From an uncultured Muribaculaceae bacterium (GTDB lineage Bacteria > Bacteroidota > Bacteroidia > Bacteroidales > Muribaculaceae): a stretch of DNA of 64,000 nucleotides. Position 1 is the first letter of the stretch. The number at the start of each line of letters is the position of its first letter. Shown in pieces: positions 24,821-35,036 of the stretch. A program made the translations under genes and the position numbers. Under the pieces are notes generated by a model that was not told where the DNA came from, did no database searches, and saw only the letters and a list, made by a program, of their open reading frames with translations. The stretch is taken from contig CALUMI010000003.1 of the NCBI GenBank assembly GCA_944321725.1, positions 61,729-125,728 on the forward strand, given 5' to 3'.

Positions 24821-26926
24821 TTATCTGCCTTTACGCTTTTGTTGCTCGCGCAGCATTGCCTGCTGTTGGCGTTGTGCCTCTTCGAGACGTGCCATAAATC
24901 CGCTTTTCTTTTTTGGCTTTTTGGCGTTTTCTGCCATTTTTGCCCTTACCTTATCTTCTTTGATGAAGTAGCGGAAAGCGTAGGTTTGCACTATGGTTAT
25001 CAGCAATGACAGGAGGTAGTAATAGCTTAGTCCTGCGGAATAGTTGTTGAAAAACACGAGGAACATCACCGGCATCAGATACATCATCCATTTCATACCC
25101 GGCATCGTGTTGTTCGACGGGTTGGACTGCATGTTGATGTAAGTGTAGATGATATTTACGGCTGTCATCAGCAGGCAGAACAAACTTATGTGGTTGCCGA
25201 AGAATGTGGAAATGAAAGGAATATGCACATCCCACGAGAATATCACATCCGGTGCCGACAAATCGTCTGCCCATAAAAACGGTTCTCCGCGCAGCTCGAT
25301 GCACGATGGGAAAAATGAGAACATTGCGATGAGGATAGGCATTTGTAGCAACAGCGGCAGGCATCCGCTCATCGGGTTGGCTCCCGCGCGGTTGTAGAGC
25401 TCCATCGTCTTCTGTTGGCGTTTAAGCGCGTTTTCCTGACCCGGATATTTGTCGTTGATTTCTTTGATGTCAGGGGCAAGCACCCGCATTTTTGCCTGTG
25501 ATGAGTAGCTTTTCCATGTCAGCGGGAAAAGCACGAGCTTTATTAATATTGTCAGCAACAATATGATAATTCCGTAGTTGAGGTTGAGCGAGCCGAGAAA
25601 GTTGAACAGCGGTATTATGATGCCCGTGTTAATCCAGCGGAACATTTTCCAGCCCAAAGGAATCACTTCCGTAAGTTTTAAGTCCTCGTCGGGAGAGATG
25701 AGCTTGTCGTATGAGCGCAGCAAGCGGTAGTCGTTAGGCCCGAAAAAGAAGTGGAATGCCACAGGATTGGGATTGGCCGAGCTGTATTCGAACGATGATT
25801 CTGTCCACAGGTCTTTCATGAAATTCTTGTGATAGGGAGAGTCGTCGTCGATAACCTCGCTTCGGAGATTGTTTGTGCCGAGAAAATAATTGTCGGCTAT
25901 CAAGATGCAGGAGAAAAATTGGTCTTTATAGCCAATCCATTTCAGTTTGTCGGAAATCGACTTCTCTTTGCTGCTTGTTTCGCTCAGATTGTCGACATCG
26001 CCGCTTTCTCCGTAATATTTGTAGAATATTCCGCTGTTGCGCTCCTCAAACATTTCGCCCATTTCGTGGCGGGCGGCTTTTTGATACCAATGGAAATCGA
26101 GGGTCGCGATATTTGTTGGAATTACTGTGTTCATGTTTTGTTGTACTATTTCCATGCGTACAAGGTAGTTGTTGGCGGGTAGCGTGTACCGTATGCCGAA
26201 ATATACCCCCTTGCCGAACTCAAGTTTCATAAGCATGGTGGAATCGTTCTCTTGTACGGGTGTGAAATAGAAATCATGCGTGTCGAAACGTTGTGTGTGG
26301 GTGTTGAGCACAAACCCGTAGGCGTTGTTGTTGTTTTCGAATAGCACAGCCGGGACGTGTTTCCCGTCGGAATAAGTCGTATAGTTTTTCAATTCGGCTC
26401 TTACTATTGCCCCTCCTTTTGTCGAAAGGTCGACGGCAAGCAATTCGTTTTGCAGTTTCACGGTAGTGCTGTCGCCATCGACAAATGTGATGAACTCCGA
26501 ATATTTGTTCACGTTGTCGATTGCCTTGCGCAATTCTTTGACGGCGGCATTGTGAAGCAGGCGCGAATTTGCGTCGGCCGGCTTGCATAATGATGCCACG
26601 CTTATGGCAGTGTCGCCCATTTGCACTTTCCCTTCAAGAATGCCCGCCGGGTTTATCGACAGCTCTACATTGGAATTGCGCAATGCGGTTGCTTGTCCGT
26701 TGTCGGTTGTTTCCGGTTTGCCGTATTGCGCCACTATGGATTTTATTGTTTCAATCTCTGTTGCGCTTATGGTGTCGATGGCTGCCGCAATCGTTTCGTC
26801 GCTCTTATTCGTCGCGTTTTCGGTCGTTTGCTGTTGGGATTGCTCTTCCGGGGCAGGGTTAAGCCACATGAATCCGAAGATTACGAGCCCCATCAACAGC
26901 AAACCGATAAGAGTGTTCTTATCCAT
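24821..26926 (-). CDS. yidC: Membrane protein insertase YidC
   Basis: A 701-aa protein starting MDKNTLIGLLLMGLVIFGFM, the N-terminal membrane anchor. A large periplasmic beta-sandwich domain follows (about 60-400). The conserved insertase core runs from about 415 to 640: GSLNLNYGIIILLLTILIK, QAKMRVLAPDIKEINDKYPG, MSGCLPLLLQMPILIAMFSF and MKWMMYLMPVMFLVFFNNYS. The C-terminal tail is rich in Lys, Arg and Gln, consistent with ribosome contact. It inserts and folds inner-membrane proteins alone or with SecYEG. pyrG lies 30 bases upstream on the same strand, a pairing often seen in Bacteroidales. Confidence 0.97.
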   Translation of the reverse strand: MDKNTLIGLLLMGLVIFGFMWLNPAPEEQSQQQTTENATNKSDETIAAAIDTISATEIETIKSIVAQYGKPETTDNGQATALRNSNVELSINPAGILEGKVQMGDTAISVASLCKPADANSRLLHNAAVKELRKAIDNVNKYSEFITFVDGDSTTVKLQNELLAVDLSTKGGAIVRAELKNYTTYSDGKHVPAVLFENNNNAYGFVLNTHTQRFDTHDFYFTPVQENDSTMLMKLEFGKGVYFGIRYTLPANNYLVRMEIVQQNMNTVIPTNIATLDFHWYQKAARHEMGEMFEERNSGIFYKYYGESGDVDNLSETSSKEKSISDKLKWIGYKDQFFSCILIADNYFLGTNNLRSEVIDDDSPYHKNFMKDLWTESSFEYSSANPNPVAFHFFFGPNDYRLLRSYDKLISPDEDLKLTEVIPLGWKMFRWINTGIIIPLFNFLGSLNLNYGIIILLLTILIKLVLFPLTWKSYSSQAKMRVLAPDIKEINDKYPGQENALKRQQKTMELYNRAGANPMSGCLPLLLQMPILIAMFSFFPSCIELRGEPFLWADDLSAPDVIFSWDVHIPFISTFFGNHISLFCLLMTAVNIIYTYINMQSNPSNNTMPGMKWMMYLMPVMFLVFFNNYSAGLSYYYLLSLLITIVQTYAFRYFIKEDKVRAKMAENAKKPKKKSGFMARLEEAQRQQQAMLREQQKRKGR

Positions 26927-26956
26927 TGATTGTTTCTGATTGGTTAATTATTAGTC

Positions 26957-28576
<1,620 letters not shown>

Positions 28577-28596
28577 CTAATTTTTAAATTCTTGTG

Positions 28597-28628
28597 CAAA
28601 GATAGTGAAAGTTGAGAGCAGTGGCAAA
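28597..28628 (-). promoter_or_regulatory. Promoter of pyrG-yidC (proximal copy)
   Basis: On the minus strand, TTTG (28625-28628), a 20-bp gap and TATCTTTG (28597-28604) match the consensus, 27 bases before the pyrG ATG. The element lies almost entirely within the proximal copy of a 47-bp direct repeat. Confidence 0.87.
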
Positions 28629-28644
28629 TGAAAAACGGAGTTTT
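28598..28644. repeat. 47-bp direct repeat, proximal copy
   Basis: Identical to 28682-28728, 84 bases away in the same orientation. It contains the complete -33 and nearly complete -7 element of the pyrG promoter. Confidence 0.92.
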
Positions 28645-28681
28645 AGAAATTGCCACTGCCGAAACGCATCCTTTCTTATGG

Positions 28682-28728
28682 AAAGATAGTGAAAGTTGAG
28701 AGCAGTGGCAAATGAAAAACGGAGTTTT
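28682..28728. repeat. 47-bp direct repeat, distal copy (second pyrG-type promoter)
   Basis: Identical to 28598-28644. The flanking base changes the -7 element to TATCTTTC, so this copy is one base short of the consensus and probably weaker. It lies between pyrG and the divergent MBL-fold gene. Confidence 0.92.
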
Positions 28729-28759
28729 CAAATTTGCCAAGTTATTTGTGGCGCTGTTG

Positions 28760-28790
28760 TTTGTATTATTGCGTGTTATTCTTAATTTTG
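28760..28790 (+). promoter_or_regulatory. Promoter of the MBL-fold lipoprotein gene
   Basis: TTTG (28760-28763), a 19-bp gap and TAATTTTG (28783-28790) fit the Bacteroidales consensus, 43 bases before the ATG at 28834. Confidence 0.75.
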
Positions 28791-28833
28791 CTGTTATCAG
28801 GATTTTTGGTAGAAACAATTAAAATAGCATTAT

Positions 28834-29676
28834 ATGTGCAGATTGATTTTCATTATGGTAATGGCATCTTTGTTGGCGGCTTGTTCCGGAAATTCGCGGA
28901 ATGGCGGACAGGCTTCGCGTGACGATGTGGCGCCGGAAGGGTGTCTGACACGCGGTATTGGAGAGTGGGAGGCAACTTGGATTAGGGATGTGGATACACG
29001 GCAATCACCTGAAATTTTTGCTGACGCGCCGGAAGGACTGATTGACTCGTTGGGCCTGTCGGAAGGAGTGCCGTCGTCGATAAGTGTGTTTTTGCTTAGA
29101 AAAGGCGATACCTCCATGCTTTTCGATGCCGGACTTGGCGGAAAGGAAAGCCGTATGCTGCCGCTGCTCGACTCTTTGGGCGTGAGGGCAAATGACATCA
29201 AATATTTGTTTTTGACGCATTTGCACAACGACCATATAGGCGGTATGCTGTCGGGCGACACGGTTGTTTTTCCCAATGCGGAAGTGTTCGTGGCCAAGAA
29301 AGAATATGATGGGTGGATGAATATGCCCAATGATAAGAAAGCAAAGGCGGAAACGACGTTGGAGGCGTATGCTGACCGTTTGCGTCTTTTTGAGTTTGGC
29401 GACACTTTGCCGGAAGGAGTTGTGGCGATAGACGCTTCGGGGCATACTCCGGGTCACACTGTCTATAAAGCCGGCAATTTATTGGTTGTGGGCGATTTGA
29501 TGCATGGCGTGGCCTTGCAGTTGGGGCATCCCGATATTTGTGCGGCTTATGATATGGACAAACCGGCGGCGGTGGAATCACGTGTGCGCATTCTGAAACT
29601 TGCCGGGCAGGAAGGCTTGGTTATGGCGGGGATGCACTTTCCGGAGCCGGGCTTTCTGTCGGCGGATGGGCAATAA
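28834..29676 (+). CDS. Metallo-beta-lactamase-fold hydrolase, lipoprotein
   Basis: A 280-aa protein. The signal peptide MCRLIFIMVMASLLAAC ends in a lipobox, so it is probably membrane-anchored. The metal-binding motif HLHNDHIGG places His129, His131, Asp133 and His134. Downstream ligands are in DASGHTPGHTVY and VVGDLMHGVAL, and a late His is in VMAGMHFPEPGF. This is the general MBL hydrolase fold (lactonase, glyoxalase II, quorum-quenching types); the substrate is unknown. A true beta-lactamase is unlikely because the arrangement is closer to the lactonase-like group. It is monocistronic and divergent from pyrG. Confidence 0.87.
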   Translation: MCRLIFIMVMASLLAACSGNSRNGGQASRDDVAPEGCLTRGIGEWEATWIRDVDTRQSPEIFADAPEGLIDSLGLSEGVPSSISVFLLRKGDTSMLFDAGLGGKESRMLPLLDSLGVRANDIKYLFLTHLHNDHIGGMLSGDTVVFPNAEVFVAKKEYDGWMNMPNDKKAKAETTLEAYADRLRLFEFGDTLPEGVVAIDASGHTPGHTVYKAGNLLVVGDLMHGVALQLGHPDICAAYDMDKPAAVESRVRILKLAGQEGLVMAGMHFPEPGFLSADGQ

Positions 29677-29755
29677 GTGCGGCACAGCAAGGGCTTTAAA
29701 GGCAACAAAAAATATTAAAAACAGGGGAATATAGCATTAGTTCGTTGTGATTGTG

Positions 29756-29763
29756 TAATTTTG
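29756..29763 (+). promoter_or_regulatory. -7 element of the LptD-like gene
   Basis: TAATTTTG followed by C matches TAnnTTTG, 25 bases before the TTG start codon at 29789. The -33 element is not clear. Confidence 0.6.
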
Positions 29764-29788
29764 CAGCGTATTTGCGAATAATAGGATA

Positions 29789-32788
29789 TTGAAGCGTTTT
29801 CATATATATGTAGTCTTGTCTGTGCTTTTATCGACTACGATGTTTGCCCAACATTCCGGTAAAAGCTCTGTCGCAAGAGAGAAAACCGACACGGTGGCCG
29901 ATTCTGCCGCCGTGGCGCAGCAACTGCGGTCGAGCCGGCGAATAGACTCGATCCGTGCTGTGATGTCCGAGCGGCGCAAATACAAGGACCATGCTCACCG
30001 TCCGTCGCTCAGGGCGGCTGATGTGAGTTTGCTTGAGGTTTCCGATACCGTCGATGTGGATATGTTGTCCGACACTTTGACGGCAATGTCAGGCACAGAC
30101 ACTAAAGTTGCCGCTGATACGGTTGCGCGTGATACTATACACTCCCAATCCGACACGGCGACGGTACTGCCAGACAGCGCATCGGCCTCTGTTGATTCGT
30201 TGGGGCTGCAGTCCGACAGTCTTGCGACAGACACCGTGCCGCAAAGCAGGATAGTCCGCAAGATGGTCGATCTCGATAATTTTGTCGATTTCTCGGCAAA
30301 GGATTCTTTGGTGATGTTCGGGCAAAACAAAGCGTTTATGTATGGAGATTCCAAAGTGGTGTACGGTGAAATCGACCTTGCCGCAGAAGAATTGCAAATG
30401 GACATGAAAGAGAGCACGGTCTACGCCGTTGGCCGTCCGGACACTACGGGAGAGATTATCGGCTCGCCTGTTTTCAAGGACAAAAGCGGTGAGTATGAGT
30501 CGAAGACCATGCGCTATAATTTCAAGACCGAGCGTGGATATATCACCGATGTCGTGACGCAGCAGGGAGAGGGTTATCTCACCGGCGGAAAGACCAAGAA
30601 AATGGAGGACAACACTTATTTCATGGAAAACGGGCGTTACACCACTTGCGACGACCATGAGCATCCCCATTTCTATATGCAGCTGACTAAGGCTAAAGTC
30701 GTGCCAAAAAAGAATGTGGTTTCCGGTCCGGCTTATATGGTGCTTTGCGATGTCCCGTTGCCGCTTGCCGTGCCTTTCGGCTATTTTCCGTTTTCCTCGA
30801 AGTATTCGTCGGGAATAATAATGCCTACGTTTGGCGACGATTATCAACGGGGCTTTTATTTGAGCGACGGAGGATATTATTTCGCCATCAACGATTATGT
30901 CGACCTCGCCTTGACGGGCGAAATCTATACAAAAGGCTCGTGGGGGCTTGCCGCGAGATCGTCGTACAGAAAACGCTATAAATTCTCCGGTAGTTTCGAC
31001 ATGAGCTATCTTACCACTATCTACGGCGAAGAGGGCGACGCCGACTACTCGAAGCAAAAGAATTTCCGCATCAGTTGGACGCATTCGCAGGATTCCAAAG
31101 CCAATCCCAACATGACGTTTTCGGCGAGCGTGAATTTTGCCACGAGCGGCTACTCGCGCAACGATGTCACGAGCTATTACAACTCTTCGTTTACGGAGAA
31201 CACAAAGAACAGTACCGTAAACCTTTCTTATCGTTTCAGCTCGAAGTTCCAAATGTCGACTACGGCCTCGCTCGCCCAACGCTCGCAGGATTCCACTTTG
31301 TCGGTGTCGTTTCCCAACTTCACTTTGTCGTTGTCGCAGGTGGCTCCGTTTAAGCGGAAACATGCCGTGGGGTCGGAAAAATGGTATGAAAAGATAAAAT
31401 TGTCATACACCGGCTCGTTTCAAAACAATCTTACAGCCAAGCAGAACGAGTTTCTGAAGAAAAGCCTGATTAAGGACTGGGAAAACGGTATGCGCCACAG
31501 TGTGCCCGTGTCGGCCACATTCAGCCTGTTTGACTACATCAACGTTTCTCCGAGTTTGCAGATGCAGGACAGAATGTACACGCGCAAAGTGCATCGCTCG
31601 TGGGATGAGGGGCAGATGCGTGAGGTGAGAGATACTACCTACGGTTTCTACAATATCTTTGATTTTAGCGCGTCGCTCACTCTCGACACCAAAATCTACG
31701 GATTTTTCCAGCCATTGAAATTCATGGGCGACAAGGTGAAAATGATACGCCACGTGATGAGCCCATCAATTTCATTCAGCGCCTCTCCTGATTTCTCCTC
31801 GCCGTTTTGGGGATATTGGGGAAATTACGATTATGTGAACAATCGCGGAGTAAAGGTAAATAATAAATACAGCTATTTCTCCGACGGTATTTTCGGCTCT
31901 GTGGGGCAAGGCAAAACGGGGCAGGTGAGCATGTCGGTTTCCAACAACGTGGAAATGAAAGTGAAAAGCGACCGGGACAGCACGGGAGAGAGGAAGATAT
32001 CGTTGATAGAGAATTTCACCATAGGGCAGTCGTATAATTTTGCGGCCGACTCGCTTAATTGGAGCAATGTCAGCACGTCGTTGTCGTTGCGGCTTGTTAA
32101 AAATTTCAATCTTAATTTGTCGGCCACATGGGATCCTTACACTTATCAACTTAACGAAAACGGCTCGCCGGTGCGTGTCAACGTGCCGCGTTGGAAAGCG
32201 GGTAAAGGCTGGGTGAAACTGATGAGCACGGGGACATCGTTCAGCTATACGTTCAACAACAATACGTTCAAGCGGAAAAAGAAGGACGAAGAGGGCAAGT
32301 CGGACGCGGTATCGCAGCAACCCGACGACGGAGTGGCCGGCATTGACGACTTTGATGCCGCCGGCAACGAAAAGGACGACAAAAAAGACTCCGGCTACGA
32401 TCTCGATGAGGACGGATATGTGAAGTGGAGTTTCCCGTGGAGCCTGACAGTAAATTATTCTGTCAACTACGGATATGGGGATTTCGATTATGAGAAGATG
32501 GATTACAAGGGTCGTTGGACGCAGAACCTCAGCTTCAGCGGGCGTGTGCAGCCGACAAAAGGCTGGAATTTCAATTTCTCGGCAAGCTATAATTTCGACA
32601 CAAAAAAATTGGCGTATATGAACTGTACGATTTCGCGCGACCTTCACTGTTTCACGATGAGCGCGAGCTTTGTGCCTGTCGGGCCTTATAAATCGTATAA
32701 TTTTCACATAGCTGTAAAATCGTCATTGCTGCGCGATTTGAAGTACGACAAGCGGAGCAGCTCAAGCAACGGTGTCGACTGGTATTAA
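29789..32788 (+). CDS. LptD-like LPS-assembly outer-membrane protein
   Basis: A 999-aa protein with signal peptide MKRFHIYVVLSVLLSTTMFA. After a Ser/Thr/Asp-rich linker (about 30-145) comes an OstA/LptA-like periplasmic domain (MYGDSKVVYGEIDLAAEELQ and YNFKTERGYITDVVTQQGEGY). The LptD segment VPLPLAVPFGYFPFSSKYSSG follows, and then a large beta-barrel to the C-terminus. It would place lipopolysaccharide or lipooligosaccharide in the outer leaflet. The start codon is TTG: no in-frame ATG exists between the promoter and the signal peptide, and the next Met would delete most of that peptide. A highly acidic and Lys-rich insert at about residues 828-880 interrupts the barrel and is probably a surface or periplasmic loop. 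Confidence 0.82.
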   Translation: MKRFHIYVVLSVLLSTTMFAQHSGKSSVAREKTDTVADSAAVAQQLRSSRRIDSIRAVMSERRKYKDHAHRPSLRAADVSLLEVSDTVDVDMLSDTLTAMSGTDTKVAADTVARDTIHSQSDTATVLPDSASASVDSLGLQSDSLATDTVPQSRIVRKMVDLDNFVDFSAKDSLVMFGQNKAFMYGDSKVVYGEIDLAAEELQMDMKESTVYAVGRPDTTGEIIGSPVFKDKSGEYESKTMRYNFKTERGYITDVVTQQGEGYLTGGKTKKMEDNTYFMENGRYTTCDDHEHPHFYMQLTKAKVVPKKNVVSGPAYMVLCDVPLPLAVPFGYFPFSSKYSSGIIMPTFGDDYQRGFYLSDGGYYFAINDYVDLALTGEIYTKGSWGLAARSSYRKRYKFSGSFDMSYLTTIYGEEGDADYSKQKNFRISWTHSQDSKANPNMTFSASVNFATSGYSRNDVTSYYNSSFTENTKNSTVNLSYRFSSKFQMSTTASLAQRSQDSTLSVSFPNFTLSLSQVAPFKRKHAVGSEKWYEKIKLSYTGSFQNNLTAKQNEFLKKSLIKDWENGMRHSVPVSATFSLFDYINVSPSLQMQDRMYTRKVHRSWDEGQMREVRDTTYGFYNIFDFSASLTLDTKIYGFFQPLKFMGDKVKMIRHVMSPSISFSASPDFSSPFWGYWGNYDYVNNRGVKVNNKYSYFSDGIFGSVGQGKTGQVSMSVSNNVEMKVKSDRDSTGERKISLIENFTIGQSYNFAADSLNWSNVSTSLSLRLVKNFNLNLSATWDPYTYQLNENGSPVRVNVPRWKAGKGWVKLMSTGTSFSYTFNNNTFKRKKKDEEGKSDAVSQQPDDGVAGIDDFDAAGNEKDDKKDSGYDLDEDGYVKWSFPWSLTVNYSVNYGYGDFDYEKMDYKGRWTQNLSFSGRVQPTKGWNFNFSASYNFDTKKLAYMNCTISRDLHCFTMSASFVPVGPYKSYNFHIAVKSSLLRDLKYDKRSSSSNGVDWY

Positions 32789-32808
32789 ATTTCACTGATA
32801 AGCTGACA

Positions 32809-34014
32809 ATGGAATCGATAAGACAGATTTACAGGATAGGGCACGGGCCGTCGAGCAGCCATACAATGGGGCCGATGCGCGCCGCCAAAATGTTTGTCAA
32901 ACGCATTGGCGACAAGCCGGTGACAAAATTTGCTGTGACACTTTACGGCAGTCTTGCCGCTACGGGTAAAGGCCACTTTACGGATGTGGCCATTCTCGAT
33001 GTGCTTCACAACATCGCTCCTGTGGAGATAATATGGAAACCTGATGTGTTTCTTCCTTTCCATCCCAACGGAATGCGCTTTGAGGCTTTTGGCGACAACG
33101 GATTGACAGACGCGTGGACGGTATTCAGCATCGGTGGCGGAACACTTGCCAACGAGGAGTTCAACGAGCAGCAGGTTGAGCATGTCTACGACAAGTCGTC
33201 TGTTTCGGAAATACTCGAATGGTGCGACCGCAAAGGATACTCTTATTGGGAGTATGTGGAAATGTGTGAGGGAAAGGAAATTTGGGAATATCTTGAGGAA
33301 GTGTGGACTGTGATGCAAAGAGCCGTGAAACGCGGGCTGAATACGGAAGGTGTGATACCGGGCGGTTTGGGGCTTCCGCGCAAGGCGTTGACCTATTATG
33401 TGCGTTCCGCCGGAATGAGCGGAAGCATACGGAGCAGGGGACTGATTTATTCCTACGCTCTTGCCGTGGCTGAGGAAAATGCCTGCGGCGGAAAAATTGT
33501 TACCGCTCCCACTTGCGGCTCATGCGGCGTGATGCCTGCCGTGCTTTATCATTTGAAGGAGTCGCATGGCGTGACCGACCAACGCATTCTCCGGGCTCTC
33601 GCCACTGCCGGGCTGTTTGGCAACGTGGTGCGTACCAACGCCTCCGTTTCGGGTGCGGAGGTAGGCTGTCAGGGAGAGGTTGGTGTGGCATGCGCCATGG
33701 CCGCGGCTGCTTCTTGCCAACTGTTCGGCGGGACAATCGCACAGATTGAATATGCAGCCGAGATGGGTTTGGAGCATCATTTGGGGCTGACTTGCGACCC
33801 TGTGTGCGGCTTGGTGCAGATTCCGTGTATAGAGCGCAACGCTTTCGCCGCCGCGCGGGCTTTTGACGCCAACTCATACGCCAATTTCACCGACGGGCGG
33901 CATCGTGTCAGTTTCGACCAAGTGGTGGAGGTGATGAAACGCACCGGCCACGATTTGCCAAGCCTTTATAAGGAAACCTCACGTGGCGGGCTTGCCGCCA
34001 ATTTCGACGACTGA
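32809..34014 (+). CDS. sdaA: L-serine ammonia-lyase (iron-sulfur dependent L-serine dehydratase)
   Basis: A 401-aa single-chain enzyme. The N-terminal beta domain opens RQIYRIGHGPSSSHTMGPMR. The alpha domain contains the Fe-S ligands in APTCGSCGVMPA and in LTCDPVCGLVQIPC (about residues 236-345). It deaminates L-serine to pyruvate and ammonia with a [4Fe-4S] cluster. It begins 20 bases after the LptD-like stop, so read-through is possible; no separate promoter is evident. The convergent EEP gene ends 19 bases away. Confidence 0.95.
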   Translation: MESIRQIYRIGHGPSSSHTMGPMRAAKMFVKRIGDKPVTKFAVTLYGSLAATGKGHFTDVAILDVLHNIAPVEIIWKPDVFLPFHPNGMRFEAFGDNGLTDAWTVFSIGGGTLANEEFNEQQVEHVYDKSSVSEILEWCDRKGYSYWEYVEMCEGKEIWEYLEEVWTVMQRAVKRGLNTEGVIPGGLGLPRKALTYYVRSAGMSGSIRSRGLIYSYALAVAEENACGGKIVTAPTCGSCGVMPAVLYHLKESHGVTDQRILRALATAGLFGNVVRTNASVSGAEVGCQGEVGVACAMAAAASCQLFGGTIAQIEYAAEMGLEHHLGLTCDPVCGLVQIPCIERNAFAAARAFDANSYANFTDGRHRVSFDQVVEVMKRTGHDLPSLYKETSRGGLAANFDD

Positions 34015-34033
34015 CAGCCGAAGTCTGCGCCTC

Positions 34034-34804
34034 TTATGGCTTGTATGTGGCGATTATTTCGGCTACGACTGGCCGGTGGTCAGACAATTCCGTTGGAATT
34101 ACGAGCGTGTTTGTCGTCGTCCATCTGTCGGCGGGGAACGCTAAAATATAGTCTAATTTTTCTTCCGGGTTTTGTGCCGGGAATGTCGGTGCGTCGTTTG
34201 TCAGTTCTGTCCATTCCGAGCCGGTAAAAAGTTTTATTGCCTCCGAGTCTCTTGAGGTGTTGAAATCGCCTCCGAGTATCACCGGATATTTGCTGTCTTT
34301 GAAGTGCTCTATTATCGCCGCCGCCTGAATTTTGCGTGTTTCCTCGCTCTCCACGTCCAAATGGGTGGACGCGAAGACAATCGTGTCGTTGCCTATCTCG
34401 AACAGCCCTTCTGTCAGCACGCGCTGCTCGGCGTTGACGGGATTTGGCAGCATTGTCTTTTTTGTCGTTATGTAAGGATACTTTGAGAGGATGCCTATTC
34501 CGTAGTATCCTCCCGCGAAATCTATTGTTTTTCCGTAGATGCCAAACATGCCGGTTGCCGCCGCAATTTCCGACAGCATGTTTCTTCCGTTCTGGTGGGG
34601 CGAGGCAACGCGCTTTGTGCCCGCGTCCATTTCTTGCAGAGCCACAAAATCCGGGTTGTGGCTTTTTATCAGTCTTGCGATTTGCTCGTTTGTCGCCCTT
34701 TCTCCAAATCTCAGGTTGAAAGTCATTACGCTTAGTCTGAGCGTGTCCTGCGCGTTTGCCGCGATGCTTATGGCGAGTGCCAACATTGTTAAAAGTCTGT
34801 TCAT
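34034..34804 (-). CDS. Secreted endonuclease/exonuclease/phosphatase family hydrolase
   Basis: A 256-aa protein with a signal peptide (NRLLTMLALAISIAANAQ). EEP-superfamily motifs are VMTFNLRFG (metal-adjacent Asn), PDFVALQEMD (Glu metal ligand, about residue 58), STHLDVE (His), LGGDFNT (Asp and Asn) and LSDHRPVVAE (catalytic His near the C-terminus). Members cleave phosphodiester or phosphomonoester bonds in nucleic acids, sphingomyelin or inositol phosphates; a periplasmic phosphodiesterase is the safest reading. It is a single gene with a -7 element at 34842-34849, divergent from the susC gene. Confidence 0.9.
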   Translation of the reverse strand: MNRLLTMLALAISIAANAQDTLRLSVMTFNLRFGERATNEQIARLIKSHNPDFVALQEMDAGTKRVASPHQNGRNMLSEIAAATGMFGIYGKTIDFAGGYYGIGILSKYPYITTKKTMLPNPVNAEQRVLTEGLFEIGNDTIVFASTHLDVESEETRKIQAAAIIEHFKDSKYPVILGGDFNTSRDSEAIKLFTGSEWTELTNDAPTFPAQNPEEKLDYILAFPADRWTTTNTLVIPTELSDHRPVVAEIIATYKP

Positions 34805-34841
34805 AGCTATAATATATAATAAGGTGTATTTAAATATGCTG

Positions 34842-34849
34842 CAAAGTTA
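34842..34849 (-). promoter_or_regulatory. -7 element of the EEP-hydrolase gene
   Basis: TAACTTTG followed by C on the minus strand matches TAnnTTTG, 37 bases upstream of the ATG at 34804. There is no evident -33 TTTG in the AT-rich sequence before it. Confidence 0.6.
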
Positions 34850-34903
34850 CGTTTATTATTTAATTTTTTATCTCACTTTTATATAATTAAAAATTTTATT
34901 ATA

Positions 34904-34911
34904 CCCCCCCC
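34904..34911. repeat. C8 homopolymer between divergent promoters
   Basis: Eight consecutive C in an otherwise very AT-rich gap between the EEP gene and susC, 22 bases upstream of the susC -33 element. The context TA-C8-A matches the tracts at 8751 and 63289. Confidence 0.85.
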
Positions 34912-34916
34912 AATAG

Positions 34917-34932
34917 AAAAATAATTATTTTT
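34917..34932. promoter_or_regulatory. AT palindrome adjoining the susC promoter
   Basis: A 16-bp perfect palindrome (five A, TAATTA, five T) lies immediately upstream of the susC -33 element. It could be an operator or an upstream activating element; AT-rich palindromes also arise by chance. Confidence 0.3.
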
Positions 34933-34933
34933 A

Positions 34934-34963
34934 TTGTTGTGATTAAATAAAATATTATATTTG
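34934..34963 (+). promoter_or_regulatory. Promoter of the susC/susD locus
   Basis: TTG (34934-34936), a 19-bp gap and TATATTTG (34956-34963) fit the consensus. The leader to the susC ATG is about 65 nt. Confidence 0.78.
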
Positions 34964-35036
34964 CATCGTAAAACTAACTTAAGCCAAGTCGAAAAGACAT
35001 ATAAAGAATATTAATAATTAGCCATTATTTGATTTT

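Noticed and set aside
28598..28728. The 47-bp direct repeat as target-site duplication of an element
   Set aside because: The 37 bases between the copies hold no element, and the repeat covers the promoter itself, so promoter duplication is the simpler reading.
34034..34804. EEP hydrolase as a member of the glycan locus
   Set aside because: It is divergently transcribed with its own promoter element. A phosphodiesterase would fit a phosphodiester glycan, but position alone does not support membership.
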